Positions 42,368 to 50,242 of a DNA stretch of 64,000 nucleotides are shown here, in pieces (position 1 is the stretch's first letter; the number at the start of each line of letters is the position of its first letter). The position numbers were made by a program, and so were the translations under genes. The stretch is from CAYWEM01 sp964457225 (lineage in GTDB: Bacteria > Acidobacteriota > Aminicenantia > UBA2199). The notes beneath the pieces are model-generated. The model made no database searches, was not told the DNA's origin, and worked only from the letters and a program-made list of their open reading frames with translations. The stretch spans positions 124,001 to 188,000 of the forward strand of contig CAYWEM010000004.1 in the NCBI GenBank assembly GCA_964457225.1. The letters run 5' to 3'.

Positions 42368-44050
42368 TCAGCGACGGTAAACCACGCGGCCGTCAACTAC
42401 GGTCATAAAAATCGGAATTGTTAAAACAGATCTTTTATCCCGGGCCGCCGCGGCTGCCAGGTTACCATCGAAAACAGTGAAGTCAGCCGCCTTGCCTGGA
42501 GTCAGGGAGCCTATCAGTTCTGAGTTTCCGGCAGCCTGGGCCGATCCCAGGGTATAAAACAGCACGGCCTCGTTTAAACTGATCGCTTCCTCAGGAAACC
42601 AGCCCTCTTCCGGGATGTTTTCCTCGATGTTTTTTCGTTCAACAGCGGAATACAACCCGCGCCTCGGATCAAGGGGCTCTACCGGCCAATCCGTGCCGAA
42701 AGCGATCACCGCTCCGGCATCAGCCATTGAGCGCCAGCGGTAGCCTTGCCGGGCTACGTTCCGGCCGACCCGATCTTCAACCACCAGCAGGTCGGTGGTA
42801 CAATGCGTCGGCTGCATTGAAGCAATTACGCCGAGCTGGCTGAAGCGGGAAAGGTCTTCATCTGTTACGAATTGGGCATGTTCAATACGGTGGCTCGGGA
42901 AGCGGTCCGGGTAAAGAGCCTGGGCTTTTTCAATGGCGGAAAGAGTCAGGTTGACTCCGCGATTCCCGATGGCGTGAACTCCTACCGGCCAGTTTTCCCG
43001 CTGGGCCTCGGCGATCAGTCTTTCAAGTTCTTCAATGGGATGAATCAACAGACCCTGGGAATCGGGGTTGCCGAGAAAAGGTGTAAACATGGCCGCCGTG
43101 GCGGAACCTATGGTACCGTCAGCAAAGATTTTTAGATACGAAACGCGAATCCAGTCGTCTCCCTGTCCATGGCTCAGGCCGATTTTCTTGTATTCCGCCA
43201 GGTTTTCAACAGGCAGCCATACGTTGAAGCGAAGGGACAATTTACCGGCCCGGCGCAAGACCTCCAGTTCCTCCAGAAGTTGGAGACTGCCTGAGGTGGT
43301 CAGCGAAGTCAGGCCTAATCCGTTGGCGTATTCAATGCCTGCTTCGAGGTAGTTTTTGTCGGAAATTCCCGGCAACACCATGGCCGGGCCGCTTACCCCG
43401 GCAGCCAGGCGGGTGGCGGTTTCCTTCAAAATCCCGTTTGGACTGCCATCAGGGAAACGGCCGATTTCTCCTCCCGGGGGAGCAAGGCTGTTCTGATCGA
43501 TTCCGGCCAGGCTCATCGCTTTGGAATTAAGCCAGAGTGAGTGTCCATCAACCCTGGTGATCATGACCGGGTTGTCCGGAGCGACCAGGTCGAGGTCGCG
43601 GCAGGTCGGCCATTCCTTGCCGGGGAAATAGGCCTGGTTGAAATGATAGGCGCGGATCAGGGCGCCCGGAGGCGAAGCGGCCGCCACTTCGGCGACGGCT
43701 TTTTGTATCTGCTCCAGGTTCATGAACCTGAGGCTGAGCTGCTCGCGTATACTGCGGGCTCCTGACTCAAAATGAACGTGGGCGTCATGAAGTCCCGGAA
43801 TCATGGTTCTGCCCTCCAGGTCAATAACGGTGGTTTCCGGTCCCTTGAAGCGCAGTATTTCTATTCGTTCTCCGCAGGCCGCAATTTTTCCCTGCCTGAC
43901 CGCCAGGGCCGATACTTCCGGCCGGTTGTGATCCATGGTCATGATCAGGCCGTTGAGAACTATCAAATCTGCTTTTTCCTGAACGTCACAGGATGTAAAG
44001 GCAGCGGTCAGGAAAACCAGTGCCAGCAGTGGAGACAGTTTTTTCATCAT
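42368..44050 (-). CDS. Lipoprotein amidohydrolase (YtcJ-like)
   Basis: A 560-residue metal-dependent hydrolase of the amidohydrolase superfamily. A signal peptide ends in the lipobox FTSC (cysteine near residue 20), so it should be lipid-anchored in the periplasm. Metal ligands appear in PGLHDAHVHF, VGVHAIGNRG, RIEHAQFV and AFGTDWPVEPLDP, as in YtcJ/NfdA-like N-substituted formamide deformylases. A GAGGTGA site precedes ATG 44050; 44047 is an alternative. The substrate is unknown. It shares its strand with the MBL hydrolase and nitroreductase. Confidence 0.88.
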   Translation of the reverse strand: MMKKLSPLLALVFLTAAFTSCDVQEKADLIVLNGLIMTMDHNRPEVSALAVRQGKIAACGERIEILRFKGPETTVIDLEGRTMIPGLHDAHVHFESGARSIREQLSLRFMNLEQIQKAVAEVAAASPPGALIRAYHFNQAYFPGKEWPTCRDLDLVAPDNPVMITRVDGHSLWLNSKAMSLAGIDQNSLAPPGGEIGRFPDGSPNGILKETATRLAAGVSGPAMVLPGISDKNYLEAGIEYANGLGLTSLTTSGSLQLLEELEVLRRAGKLSLRFNVWLPVENLAEYKKIGLSHGQGDDWIRVSYLKIFADGTIGSATAAMFTPFLGNPDSQGLLIHPIEELERLIAEAQRENWPVGVHAIGNRGVNLTLSAIEKAQALYPDRFPSHRIEHAQFVTDEDLSRFSQLGVIASMQPTHCTTDLLVVEDRVGRNVARQGYRWRSMADAGAVIAFGTDWPVEPLDPRRGLYSAVERKNIEENIPEEGWFPEEAISLNEAVLFYTLGSAQAAGNSELIGSLTPGKAADFTVFDGNLAAAAARDKRSVLTIPIFMTVVDGRVVYRR

Positions 44051-44056
44051 TTCACC

Positions 44057-44944
44057 TCATTGCGGATTTGGGAACTCCCGGCGGACAGCCTTGATCATGG
44101 CCATGGCATTGATCATCATGGCGCTTTTCGAACCCATCACGGTAGGGTTGCTGAATTCGATTTTCAGCAGCCTGGCGGCGGTTTCCTCGAGGTTACTGTC
44201 ATCGCCGGGGTGGGCCAGGATCAGTTCGCGGGTTCTTTCCGCCGCTTCCCGGGCCCGATGGATGTATTTTTGCACCGCCTGACGACCGCGTACCGGAGTG
44301 TTGTGCGGCAATGCCAGTAATTCCACCGGCCAGCCTGCCATGCGGTTCAGGGAATCGATATAGCTTGTATAGCTGGACAGAAAAAGCGGTTTGTGCTTGC
44401 CGTTGCGTTCCACGATGCCGGTCGCGTCGCCCGGGAAAAGGATTCCGTTTTCCGGAAGCAGGAAAGATATTGAACAGCGGGTATGACCTGGTGTTTCCTG
44501 AACGATTATTTCAGCTTGGTGATCGAAATCGAGGCGGCTGTCCTGCTCCAGGGGGATCATATCCCGTAATCCGTGGAAATCCGGTGCGTTGAGAGCTTCC
44601 TGGTCGGCGAATTCCCGGTTCAGGTCGGCGATAAGCTTTATCGCCCTGGGATTAAGCAATACATCGCGTCCCTGTTTTGACAGGAATACCGGACAGTTGA
44701 AGCGCTCCTGGATCAGGGGCACGGCGCCGAGATGATCGTAGTGGGTATGGGTCAACAGGATGCCGTCCAGATTCTCATCATTGAGAGCTTTTTCAAGCGC
44801 TGTTTTCAGAGATACGGCCCGGGACGTAACCGAGGCATCGACCAGGTAGTTCTTTTTGCCCTGCAGTAGATAAACCGGCAGCATCCGGTCGGGGAAAACC
44901 GAGAGAAACCGATTGATTCTCCTGAATTCTTGGGCTTTTACCAT
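44057..44944 (-). CDS. Metallo-beta-lactamase-fold hydrolase
   Basis: A 295-residue cytoplasmic protein with the zinc motif THTHYDHLGA near residue 65, a central TPGHTRCSISF near 153 and LFPGDATGI near 173, then a helical C-terminus like glyoxalase-II-type or LACTB2-type hydrolases. No signal peptide is seen. It overlaps the upstream nitroreductase by seven bases and lies six bases from the lipoprotein amidohydrolase, so all three are likely one operon. Confidence 0.87.
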   Translation of the reverse strand: MVKAQEFRRINRFLSVFPDRMLPVYLLQGKKNYLVDASVTSRAVSLKTALEKALNDENLDGILLTHTHYDHLGAVPLIQERFNCPVFLSKQGRDVLLNPRAIKLIADLNREFADQEALNAPDFHGLRDMIPLEQDSRLDFDHQAEIIVQETPGHTRCSISFLLPENGILFPGDATGIVERNGKHKPLFLSSYTSYIDSLNRMAGWPVELLALPHNTPVRGRQAVQKYIHRAREAAERTRELILAHPGDDSNLEETAARLLKIEFSNPTVMGSKSAMMINAMAMIKAVRREFPNPQ

Positions 44945-45447
44945 TTTTCAAACCCGACAAGCTCATCCGCTCTTTTTCGTTCCCGGGCGGGGGGAATACT
45001 CTGCGGGTAACCGAGGGTCATCAGTTCGACCACCCTGATTCCCGCTGGAATTACCAGTACCTCCCGAACGGGCTCTTCGTCGAATGAGCCGATCCAGCAG
45101 GTTCCCAGTCCTTCCCGCACGGCCTGCAGGGACAGGTGGTCGAGCACAATGGCCAGGTCTATCGGGTAGGCGGCCTGGCCGCAGCGCATCAGGTAATCAG
45201 GGTTAAGGGCGCAGGCGACGATGATGATCGACGCCTGGTGCATGAAGGGTTGATGGGCGGCCGACTTGTCGATCAGGCGGGTTTTGATCACCGGGTCGGT
45301 TATTATCAGTAACTTCCAGTCCTGCCTGTTCTTGGCGCTGGGTGCCAGGCGGGCGGCTTCAAGGATTCTCTCAAGCTTATCCGGCTCTACTTTCTTTTCC
45401 TGATAAGAGCGAATCGAGCGGCGAAGCTCTATTTCCGGGATGATCAA
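44938..45447 (-). CDS. Nitroreductase-family flavoprotein
   Basis: A 169-residue FMN oxidoreductase. RRSIRSYQ and the APSAKNRQDWKLLII motif near residue 36 bind FMN, and the C-terminal GYP segment is normal. A GTG at 45453 overlaps the AGGAGG site itself, so I use the TTG at 45447, five bases after that site. The substrate is not predictable. It is the first gene of a leftward operon with two hydrolases. Confidence 0.85.
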   Translation of the reverse strand: MIIPEIELRRSIRSYQEKKVEPDKLERILEAARLAPSAKNRQDWKLLIITDPVIKTRLIDKSAAHQPFMHQASIIIVACALNPDYLMRCGQAAYPIDLAIVLDHLSLQAVREGLGTCWIGSFDEEPVREVLVIPAGIRVVELMTLGYPQSIPPARERKRADELVGFEKW

Positions 45448-45471
45448 GCTCACCTCCTGGTTGCGGAAAAA

Positions 45472-45500
45472 AGTCTATCACAAGGCCCTGTTTCGCACAA
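45472..45500 (-). promoter_or_regulatory. Promoter of the nitroreductase operon
   Basis: Minus-strand TTGTGC (45495-45500), 17 bases, extended -10 TGA-TAGACT (45472-45480). Start near 45465 leaves an 18-base leader with AGGAGG. Confidence 0.55.
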
Positions 45501-45508
45501 CCAGGGGG

Positions 45509-45814
45509 CCGGATCCGGAATCCTCCACCTGATTTTTGAGTTTGCTTAGAATAGCCTGACAGGTATTGAGTTTGCCCCAGGGAAAGTGTGAATCAACGCT
45601 CACCACTACGGTGCAGACCGACGTAAAGCCAGGTTGTACTAACATGACCAACAAAGCTTCGCTCAGACAGTGGTCATGTTACCCTGAAGGGCACGTCCAG
45701 CCTGGCTTTGTCGGTTCCCTGCACCTTCGTTTCTTGTCCCCGTAGGGGGGGGCGTTCGCTTTTGCTACACCCTTCCCCTGGCTTGAAAACAGGTGGAGAA
45801 TCAGGGGGATCCGG
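45509..45814. repeat. Long nested imperfect palindrome, possible structured RNA or palindromic mobile element
   Basis: This fills most of the only gene-free stretch above 300 bases (45459-45862). Paired arms from outside in are 45509-45516/45807-45814, 45523-45530/45791-45798, 45577-45582/45776-45781, 45586-45589/45767-45770, 45595-45599/45752-45756, 45610-45622/45710-45725, 45625-45633/45701-45709 and 45641-45650/45671-45680. The core 45610-45725 is a strong hairpin of about 32 pairs. Two direct copies of TTGAGTTTGC (45536-45545, 45566-45575) sit in an unpaired side. I do not recognise 6S, tmRNA, RNase P, SRP or T-box signatures, and the coding strand, if any, is undetermined. Confidence 0.7.
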
Positions 45815-45826
45815 GCTGATGCCGCG

Positions 45827-45853
45827 TTGACTAAGGAGCGAGGTTGTGATAAT
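45827..45853 (+). promoter_or_regulatory. Probable promoter of the M50 protease-trpS operon
   Basis: TTGACT (45827-45832), a short 15-base spacer and extended -10 TGT-GATAAT (45845-45853). +1 near 45860 is three bases before the ATG. Confidence 0.5.
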
Positions 45854-45862
45854 GTTTGGAAA

Positions 45863-46489
45863 ATGCCTGACTTGTTCAGAATTGTATTACAGTTTTTAGC
45901 GGTCCTGTTCGCCATATCAGTGCATGAATCCGCTCACGCCTGGATGGCTGATCGTCTCGGTGATCCGACCGCCCGCCTGCAGGGCCGGGTTACTCTCAAC
46001 CCGATTCCGCACATTGACCCGATCGGAACCTTACTTTTTCCCCTAATTCTGGCTTTTGCCGGGGCCCCGGTCTTCGGCTGGGCCAAGCCGGTGATGGTCA
46101 ATTCCTACAATCTGCGCAATCCCAGGCATGATCACATGCTTATTGCCGCCTCAGGCCCCCTGGCCAATCTGTCCACCGCATTCACCGGCATAATACTGTT
46201 TCTGCTGCTCAAGGAGACTCCCCTTTTCAACGTCGTCCCGCTGGTTTTCTTCCTGCTGTACCTGATCATGATCAACGTGTACCTGGCCGTCTTCAATCTT
46301 CTGCCGATCCATCCCCTGGACGGCAGCGGCATAGCCGAAGGTCTGCTTAAAGGTCAGGCCCTATACAATTATGTCCGCCTGAGACCATATTCCTTCATAA
46401 TCCTGATGCTTGTTCTGTTCACTGGATTCCTCGGTGTAATCGCCAGGCCGATCCAGATGCTCATCTTTTCCATCCTCGGGCTGAGATGA
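45863..46489 (+). CDS. M50 (site-2 protease) family membrane metallopeptidase
   Basis: A 208-residue intramembrane protease with about five hydrophobic helices. The zinc motif HESAHAW is near residue 21 and the third ligand lies in NLLPIHPLDGSGI near 145, as in the compact Rv/YwhC-like subgroup without PDZ or CBS domains. The substrate is unknown. ATG 45863 follows the promoter directly; upstream in-frame codons precede it. The stop overlaps trpS as ATGA. Confidence 0.9.
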   Translation: MPDLFRIVLQFLAVLFAISVHESAHAWMADRLGDPTARLQGRVTLNPIPHIDPIGTLLFPLILAFAGAPVFGWAKPVMVNSYNLRNPRHDHMLIAASGPLANLSTAFTGIILFLLLKETPLFNVVPLVFFLLYLIMINVYLAVFNLLPIHPLDGSGIAEGLLKGQALYNYVRLRPYSFIILMLVLFTGFLGVIARPIQMLIFSILGLR

Positions 46490-47466
46490 TCAATCCGCCG
46501 ACCGTAATGAGCGGGATGCGCCCAACCGGGGCCCTGCATTTGGGGCACTGGGAAGGAGCTTTGAAAAGCTGGCTTTCACTGCAGGAACAACACCCCTGTT
46601 ATTTTTCCATCGTGGATTGGCATGCCCTGACTTCGGAATACGAAAACCCGGTCAAGATAAAGGCCCATGTCCGAGAAATCCTGCTTGACTGGCTCAGCGT
46701 GGGCATTGATCCTGAATCGAGCTGTATTTACCTGCAGTCGGCTGTACCGGAAATCGCCGAGCTTTTCCTGCTGCTTGGCATGCTGACGCCGCTGGGCTGG
46801 CTCGAAAGGGTGCCGACCTTCAAGGATCAGCAGCAGCAGCTCAATGACCGTGATCTGAACACGTTCGGCTTCCTGGGTTATCCTTTGTTGCAGACTGTTG
46901 ACATCGCCATCGTCGGCGGCACCATCGTGCCGGTTGGTGAAGACCAGGTCTATCACATTGAACTGGCCCGGGAAGTACTGCGCCGTTTCAACAACCTGTA
47001 CGGCGAAACCTTTGCCGAGCCCAAGGAATTCCTGACTCCCATTCCCCGCCTTCCCGGACTCGATGGACGAAAAATGAGCAAGAGCTATGACAATTCGGTT
47101 TTCCTCAGCGATGAGGCCGAAGTTATCAAGGCAAAGATCAGGCCCATGATCACCGATGTGCGCCGGCAGAGGCGCAGCGATCCCGGAGTTCCGGAGGAGT
47201 GCCCGGTTTTTTCTTTTCAGCGTGCTTTTTCAACGGCGGAACAGGTGGCTGAGATCGCCGCCGAGTGCCGCCGCGCCGGGATCGGCTGCCTGGATTGCAA
47301 AGCCGTTCTGATTGACAACCTCAACTCGTTTTTGCAGCCTTTCAGGGAAAAGAGAAAAAGCTTTGCCGGATGCGATCTGGAGGAAATACTGCGCGAGGGG
47401 AATCTCAGGGCCCGGGAAAGAGCCGGCCGGACAATGGAAGTCGTCCGGACGCGCCTTAACCTATGA
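46486..47466 (+). CDS. trpS: Tryptophanyl-tRNA synthetase
   Basis: A class I synthetase of 326 residues charging tRNA-Trp. The HIGH motif is HLGH at residues 18-21 and KMSKS is in GRKMSKSYDN near 195. Substrate-pocket GEDQVYHIE is near 145. The ATG overlaps the M50 stop and the gene overlaps scpA by four bases. No T-box signature (TGGNACC) is present upstream, although a structured element lies before the operon. Confidence 0.96.
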   Translation: MINPPTVMSGMRPTGALHLGHWEGALKSWLSLQEQHPCYFSIVDWHALTSEYENPVKIKAHVREILLDWLSVGIDPESSCIYLQSAVPEIAELFLLLGMLTPLGWLERVPTFKDQQQQLNDRDLNTFGFLGYPLLQTVDIAIVGGTIVPVGEDQVYHIELAREVLRRFNNLYGETFAEPKEFLTPIPRLPGLDGRKMSKSYDNSVFLSDEAEVIKAKIRPMITDVRRQRRSDPGVPEECPVFSFQRAFSTAEQVAEIAAECRRAGIGCLDCKAVLIDNLNSFLQPFREKRKSFAGCDLEEILREGNLRARERAGRTMEVVRTRLNL

Positions 47467-48191
47467 ACGGCGAAGCCTATTACCAGGTTCAAACCGACTA
47501 TTTCGCCGGTCCTCTTGATCTTCTCCTGCACCTGATCAAGAAGAAAAAGATGGACATCCTTGATATCCGCATTTCTGATATAACTTCCGACTACCTGCTA
47601 TACCTGCAACGCAAGGAATGCCTGCAGCCGGCCAGGGAAAGCGAATTTCTGGCCACTGCGGCCACTCTCATCTACATCAAGGCCCGTTCTTTGCTGCCCA
47701 GGATAGAGGAAGAAGGAGAAGTAAGCGCCGAGACCCAACTGGTTCAAGCTTTGATAGCCTATGAGAAAATTCAGAAAATCGCTGCCATGCTGCGGGAGCT
47801 AGAGCAGAGTGAGGCCAGACAGTGGCGTCGTCCCGAGCACCAGGAAATTTTCGCCGACAAGGAGTACGTTTTTTCGGAAGTTTCCGCCTTCCAGTTGGCT
47901 GAACTCTTTTATGCCGTGATTCGCAAAAAAGACCGGGAAGATTTTTTGAGTGTTTCAAGTAAAAAGCATTCCATTGAAGAGAAGTGGCAGGAAATCCTCA
48001 ACCTGATCTCAGCGGAAAACGGCCTGGATTTTTCTGCATATATCTGGCGGCTGGATTCTTTGGAGGAAGTTCTGTTTTCTTTTTTCACCCTGTTGGAAAT
48101 GATCAAGAGGAGAGCGTTGCTGGCCACCCAGAACGACCTTTTCGGTCCCATAGTACTCTGGTTGCTGCCCCAGGATTGCCGTGTGCAGTGA
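47463..48191 (+). CDS. scpA: Segregation and condensation protein A
   Basis: The kleisin subunit of the bacterial SMC condensin; 242 residues. FAGPLDLLLHLIKKKKMDILDI at the N-terminus binds the SMC neck and the segment LIYIKARSLLP near residue 70 is typical. A C-terminal winged helix contacts the SMC head. ATG overlaps the trpS stop and the 3' end overlaps scpB by 11 bases. smc itself is not in this window. Confidence 0.94.
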   Translation: MNGEAYYQVQTDYFAGPLDLLLHLIKKKKMDILDIRISDITSDYLLYLQRKECLQPARESEFLATAATLIYIKARSLLPRIEEEGEVSAETQLVQALIAYEKIQKIAAMLRELEQSEARQWRRPEHQEIFADKEYVFSEVSAFQLAELFYAVIRKKDREDFLSVSSKKHSIEEKWQEILNLISAENGLDFSAYIWRLDSLEEVLFSFFTLLEMIKRRALLATQNDLFGPIVLWLLPQDCRVQ

Positions 48192-48750
48192 AAACCGGCT
48201 GGCCCTGCTCGAGGCCTTGCTTTTTGTCAGCAAGGAACCGCTGGCCCCGGAAAAGATCGGAGAATTTTTCGGCCTGGCCGATATCCGTGAATTGGAATTG
48301 TTTTTGCGTGAAGCCGAGCAGGTATATTTGGAGGATCCCAGGCGGGGAGTAACCCTGAAAAGGGTGGCCGGCGGCCTGCAGCTGGTAACCAAGCAGGATT
48401 TTCACCAGCAGTTGACCGATTTCATGAAAAGCCGGCAAAAAGTCAAACTCAGCCTGGCTTCCCTGGAAACACTGGCCATCATTGCATATCGTCAACCCGT
48501 TACCCTGGCCGAGATTTCAGAACTGCGCTCGGTGAACAGCGTGGGGCCGGTGAAAAATCTGCTGGAAAAAAAACTGGTCAGGGTTTCCGGCAGAAAAAGA
48601 GTACCGGGCTTACCGGCCCTGTATTCGACCAGCCGCGATTTTCTGAGCTATTTCGGCCTGAACAGCCTCGAGGAGTTGCCTTCTCTGGAGGAGCTGACCG
48701 AGTTGTTCGAAGAAAAAGAACAACCCGGATTGTTTAAAATACTCAAATAG
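48181..48750 (+). CDS. scpB: Segregation and condensation protein B
   Basis: The 189-residue kite subunit that dimerises and binds ScpA. Two winged-helix domains are visible: ALLFVSKEPLAPEKIGEFFG at the N-terminus, and LETLAIIAYRQPVTLAEISELRSVNS near 98-125 followed by PGLPALYSTSRDFLSYFGL. The GTG start lies within the end of scpA. lpd follows after 17 bases. Confidence 0.94.
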   Translation: MCSENRLALLEALLFVSKEPLAPEKIGEFFGLADIRELELFLREAEQVYLEDPRRGVTLKRVAGGLQLVTKQDFHQQLTDFMKSRQKVKLSLASLETLAIIAYRQPVTLAEISELRSVNSVGPVKNLLEKKLVRVSGRKRVPGLPALYSTSRDFLSYFGLNSLEELPSLEELTELFEEKEQPGLFKILK

Positions 48751-48767
48751 AATCAGGGAGGATAAAC

Positions 48768-50138
48768 GTGGAACAGTACGACATGGTTTTTATCGGGGGC
48801 GGTCCGGCCGGGTACGCAGGAGCCCTGGCCGCCGCGGCCAAGGGCAGAAAAACGGTGCTGATCGAGGCTGACCAGGTCGGCGGTACCTGCCTGCAACGCG
48901 GCTGTATTCCGACCAAGGCCCTGATGCAGAGCGTCAAGGCATTGAAGACGGCCCGACAGGGTAACAAAGTCGGCTTGCTGGTTTCCGAGGCCCGGCTGGA
49001 TCCGGAAGCGATGTTCAAACGCAAGGATCGTGTGGTCGGCAAGCTGACCAAGGGCATAGAATCACTGCTGCGCAAAGCGGGAGTAAACTATATACGGGAC
49101 AGAGGCAGAATCACCGCACCCGGCACGATCACCACCGATTCCGGTACAAAGCTCAAGTCAGTCCATACCGTGCTGGCAACTGGTTCAAGACCGCTTGACC
49201 TGCCTTTTCTGGCCCGTGATGGAAAAATCGTGTTAAATTCGGATGATCTGCTCAACCTGAGTACGCCTCCGTCCGCCATGCTGGTCATCGGGGCCGGGGC
49301 CATCGGATTGGAATGGGCCCAGATTCTGCAGGCACTGGGCAGCAAGGTCACCGTGGTTGAAATCGCGTCCCAGCTCTTGCCCGGCAGTGATCACGAGGTA
49401 GCCGGGGTCTTGCATAACGAACTGGTCAAGCAGGGTATAACAGTCTGGACCGCGACCGGTGTTTCCGATCCGGACATCAACCAGGGTTTTTCCTGCCTTC
49501 TGAGCAATGAAAAGGGAACATGGCGTGAATCGTTTGACGCCGTACTGCTGGCAGTAGGCCGAGGTCCCAACTGTGACGGATTATGGTCGGAGGACTTGCC
49601 CATCGAACTCGATGAACGAGGCTTCATCAAGGTGGACCAGGAGTTTCGCACTTCGTTTCCCGGAGTTTACGCCTGCGGAGATGTGACCGGTCCCCCCCTG
49701 CTGGCTCACCGGGCCACACACCAGGCCCTGGCTTTGGTCGAACATCTCTTTGCGTCCCGCCCGGTGCCGCGCCAGATCGTGCCGGCGGCGGTTTTCACCT
49801 TTCCGGAAATCGCTTCCGTAGGCTTGAACGAACAAGAAGCCGGCAAGCTTCACGCAAAAATCAAGATCGGTCATTTCCCCTATGCCGCCGGTTCCAGGGC
49901 CAACGCCAGCGAGGAAAAAACCGGTTTTGTCAAGTTGATCGCCGATTCCGGGGATCGAATAATCGGAGCTCATATAATTGGAGCTGAAGCTGCAGAATTA
50001 CTGCCTATTCTGACTTTAGCCGTGAATCGGAGCATGACGGCCGTTGAATTTCGTGACCTGATCTGCATCCATCCAAGTCTGAGCGAAAACGTCTGGGAAG
50101 CGCTGGGCTCCCTGGGAGGTTTCGCCGTTCATTTCTGA
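48768..50138 (+). CDS. lpd: Dihydrolipoyl dehydrogenase
   Basis: A 456-residue FAD disulfide oxidoreductase that reoxidises lipoamide or glycine-cleavage H protein. GGGPAGYAGA binds FAD, the redox cysteines are C41 and C46 in GGTCLQRGCIPTKAL, the NAD site is VIGAGAIGLEWA and the C-terminal HPSLSE gives the catalytic His-Glu. GTG follows GGGAGG by six bases. No E1, E2 or glycine-cleavage gene is near, so the partner complex is unknown. Confidence 0.93.
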   Translation: MEQYDMVFIGGGPAGYAGALAAAAKGRKTVLIEADQVGGTCLQRGCIPTKALMQSVKALKTARQGNKVGLLVSEARLDPEAMFKRKDRVVGKLTKGIESLLRKAGVNYIRDRGRITAPGTITTDSGTKLKSVHTVLATGSRPLDLPFLARDGKIVLNSDDLLNLSTPPSAMLVIGAGAIGLEWAQILQALGSKVTVVEIASQLLPGSDHEVAGVLHNELVKQGITVWTATGVSDPDINQGFSCLLSNEKGTWRESFDAVLLAVGRGPNCDGLWSEDLPIELDERGFIKVDQEFRTSFPGVYACGDVTGPPLLAHRATHQALALVEHLFASRPVPRQIVPAAVFTFPEIASVGLNEQEAGKLHAKIKIGHFPYAAGSRANASEEKTGFVKLIADSGDRIIGAHIIGAEAAELLPILTLAVNRSMTAVEFRDLICIHPSLSENVWEALGSLGGFAVHF

Positions 50139-50174
50139 TTGCCCGTTTATCATTGCTTTTTTTGGGTTAAAAGC

Positions 50175-50203
50175 TTGACAAAAGCATATTTTTGTTCTAT
50201 GAA
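50175..50203 (+). promoter_or_regulatory. Promoter of the OmpA-family envelope operon
   Basis: TTGACA (50175-50180), 17 bases, TATGAA (50198-50203). Start near 50210 gives a 33-base leader ending in AGAGGTGA five bases before the ATG. Confidence 0.75.
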
Positions 50204-50242
50204 AACGAATATGGTAACTTGTACCAATAAGAGGTGAGTAAA

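Noticed and set aside
45509..45814. T-box riboswitch ahead of trpS
   Set aside because: No TGGNACC T-box core is present and the M50 promoter lies downstream of the structure.
45501..45820. 6S RNA, tmRNA, RNase P RNA or SRP RNA
   Set aside because: None of the defining motifs (tmRNA tRNA-like ends, GAGGAAAGTCC of RNase P, SRP GGAA loop) could be found on either strand.
45679..45915. 78-codon minus-strand frame in the structured intergenic region
   Set aside because: It crosses the palindrome and the M50 start, lacks a ribosome site or promoter, and its composition follows the palindrome.
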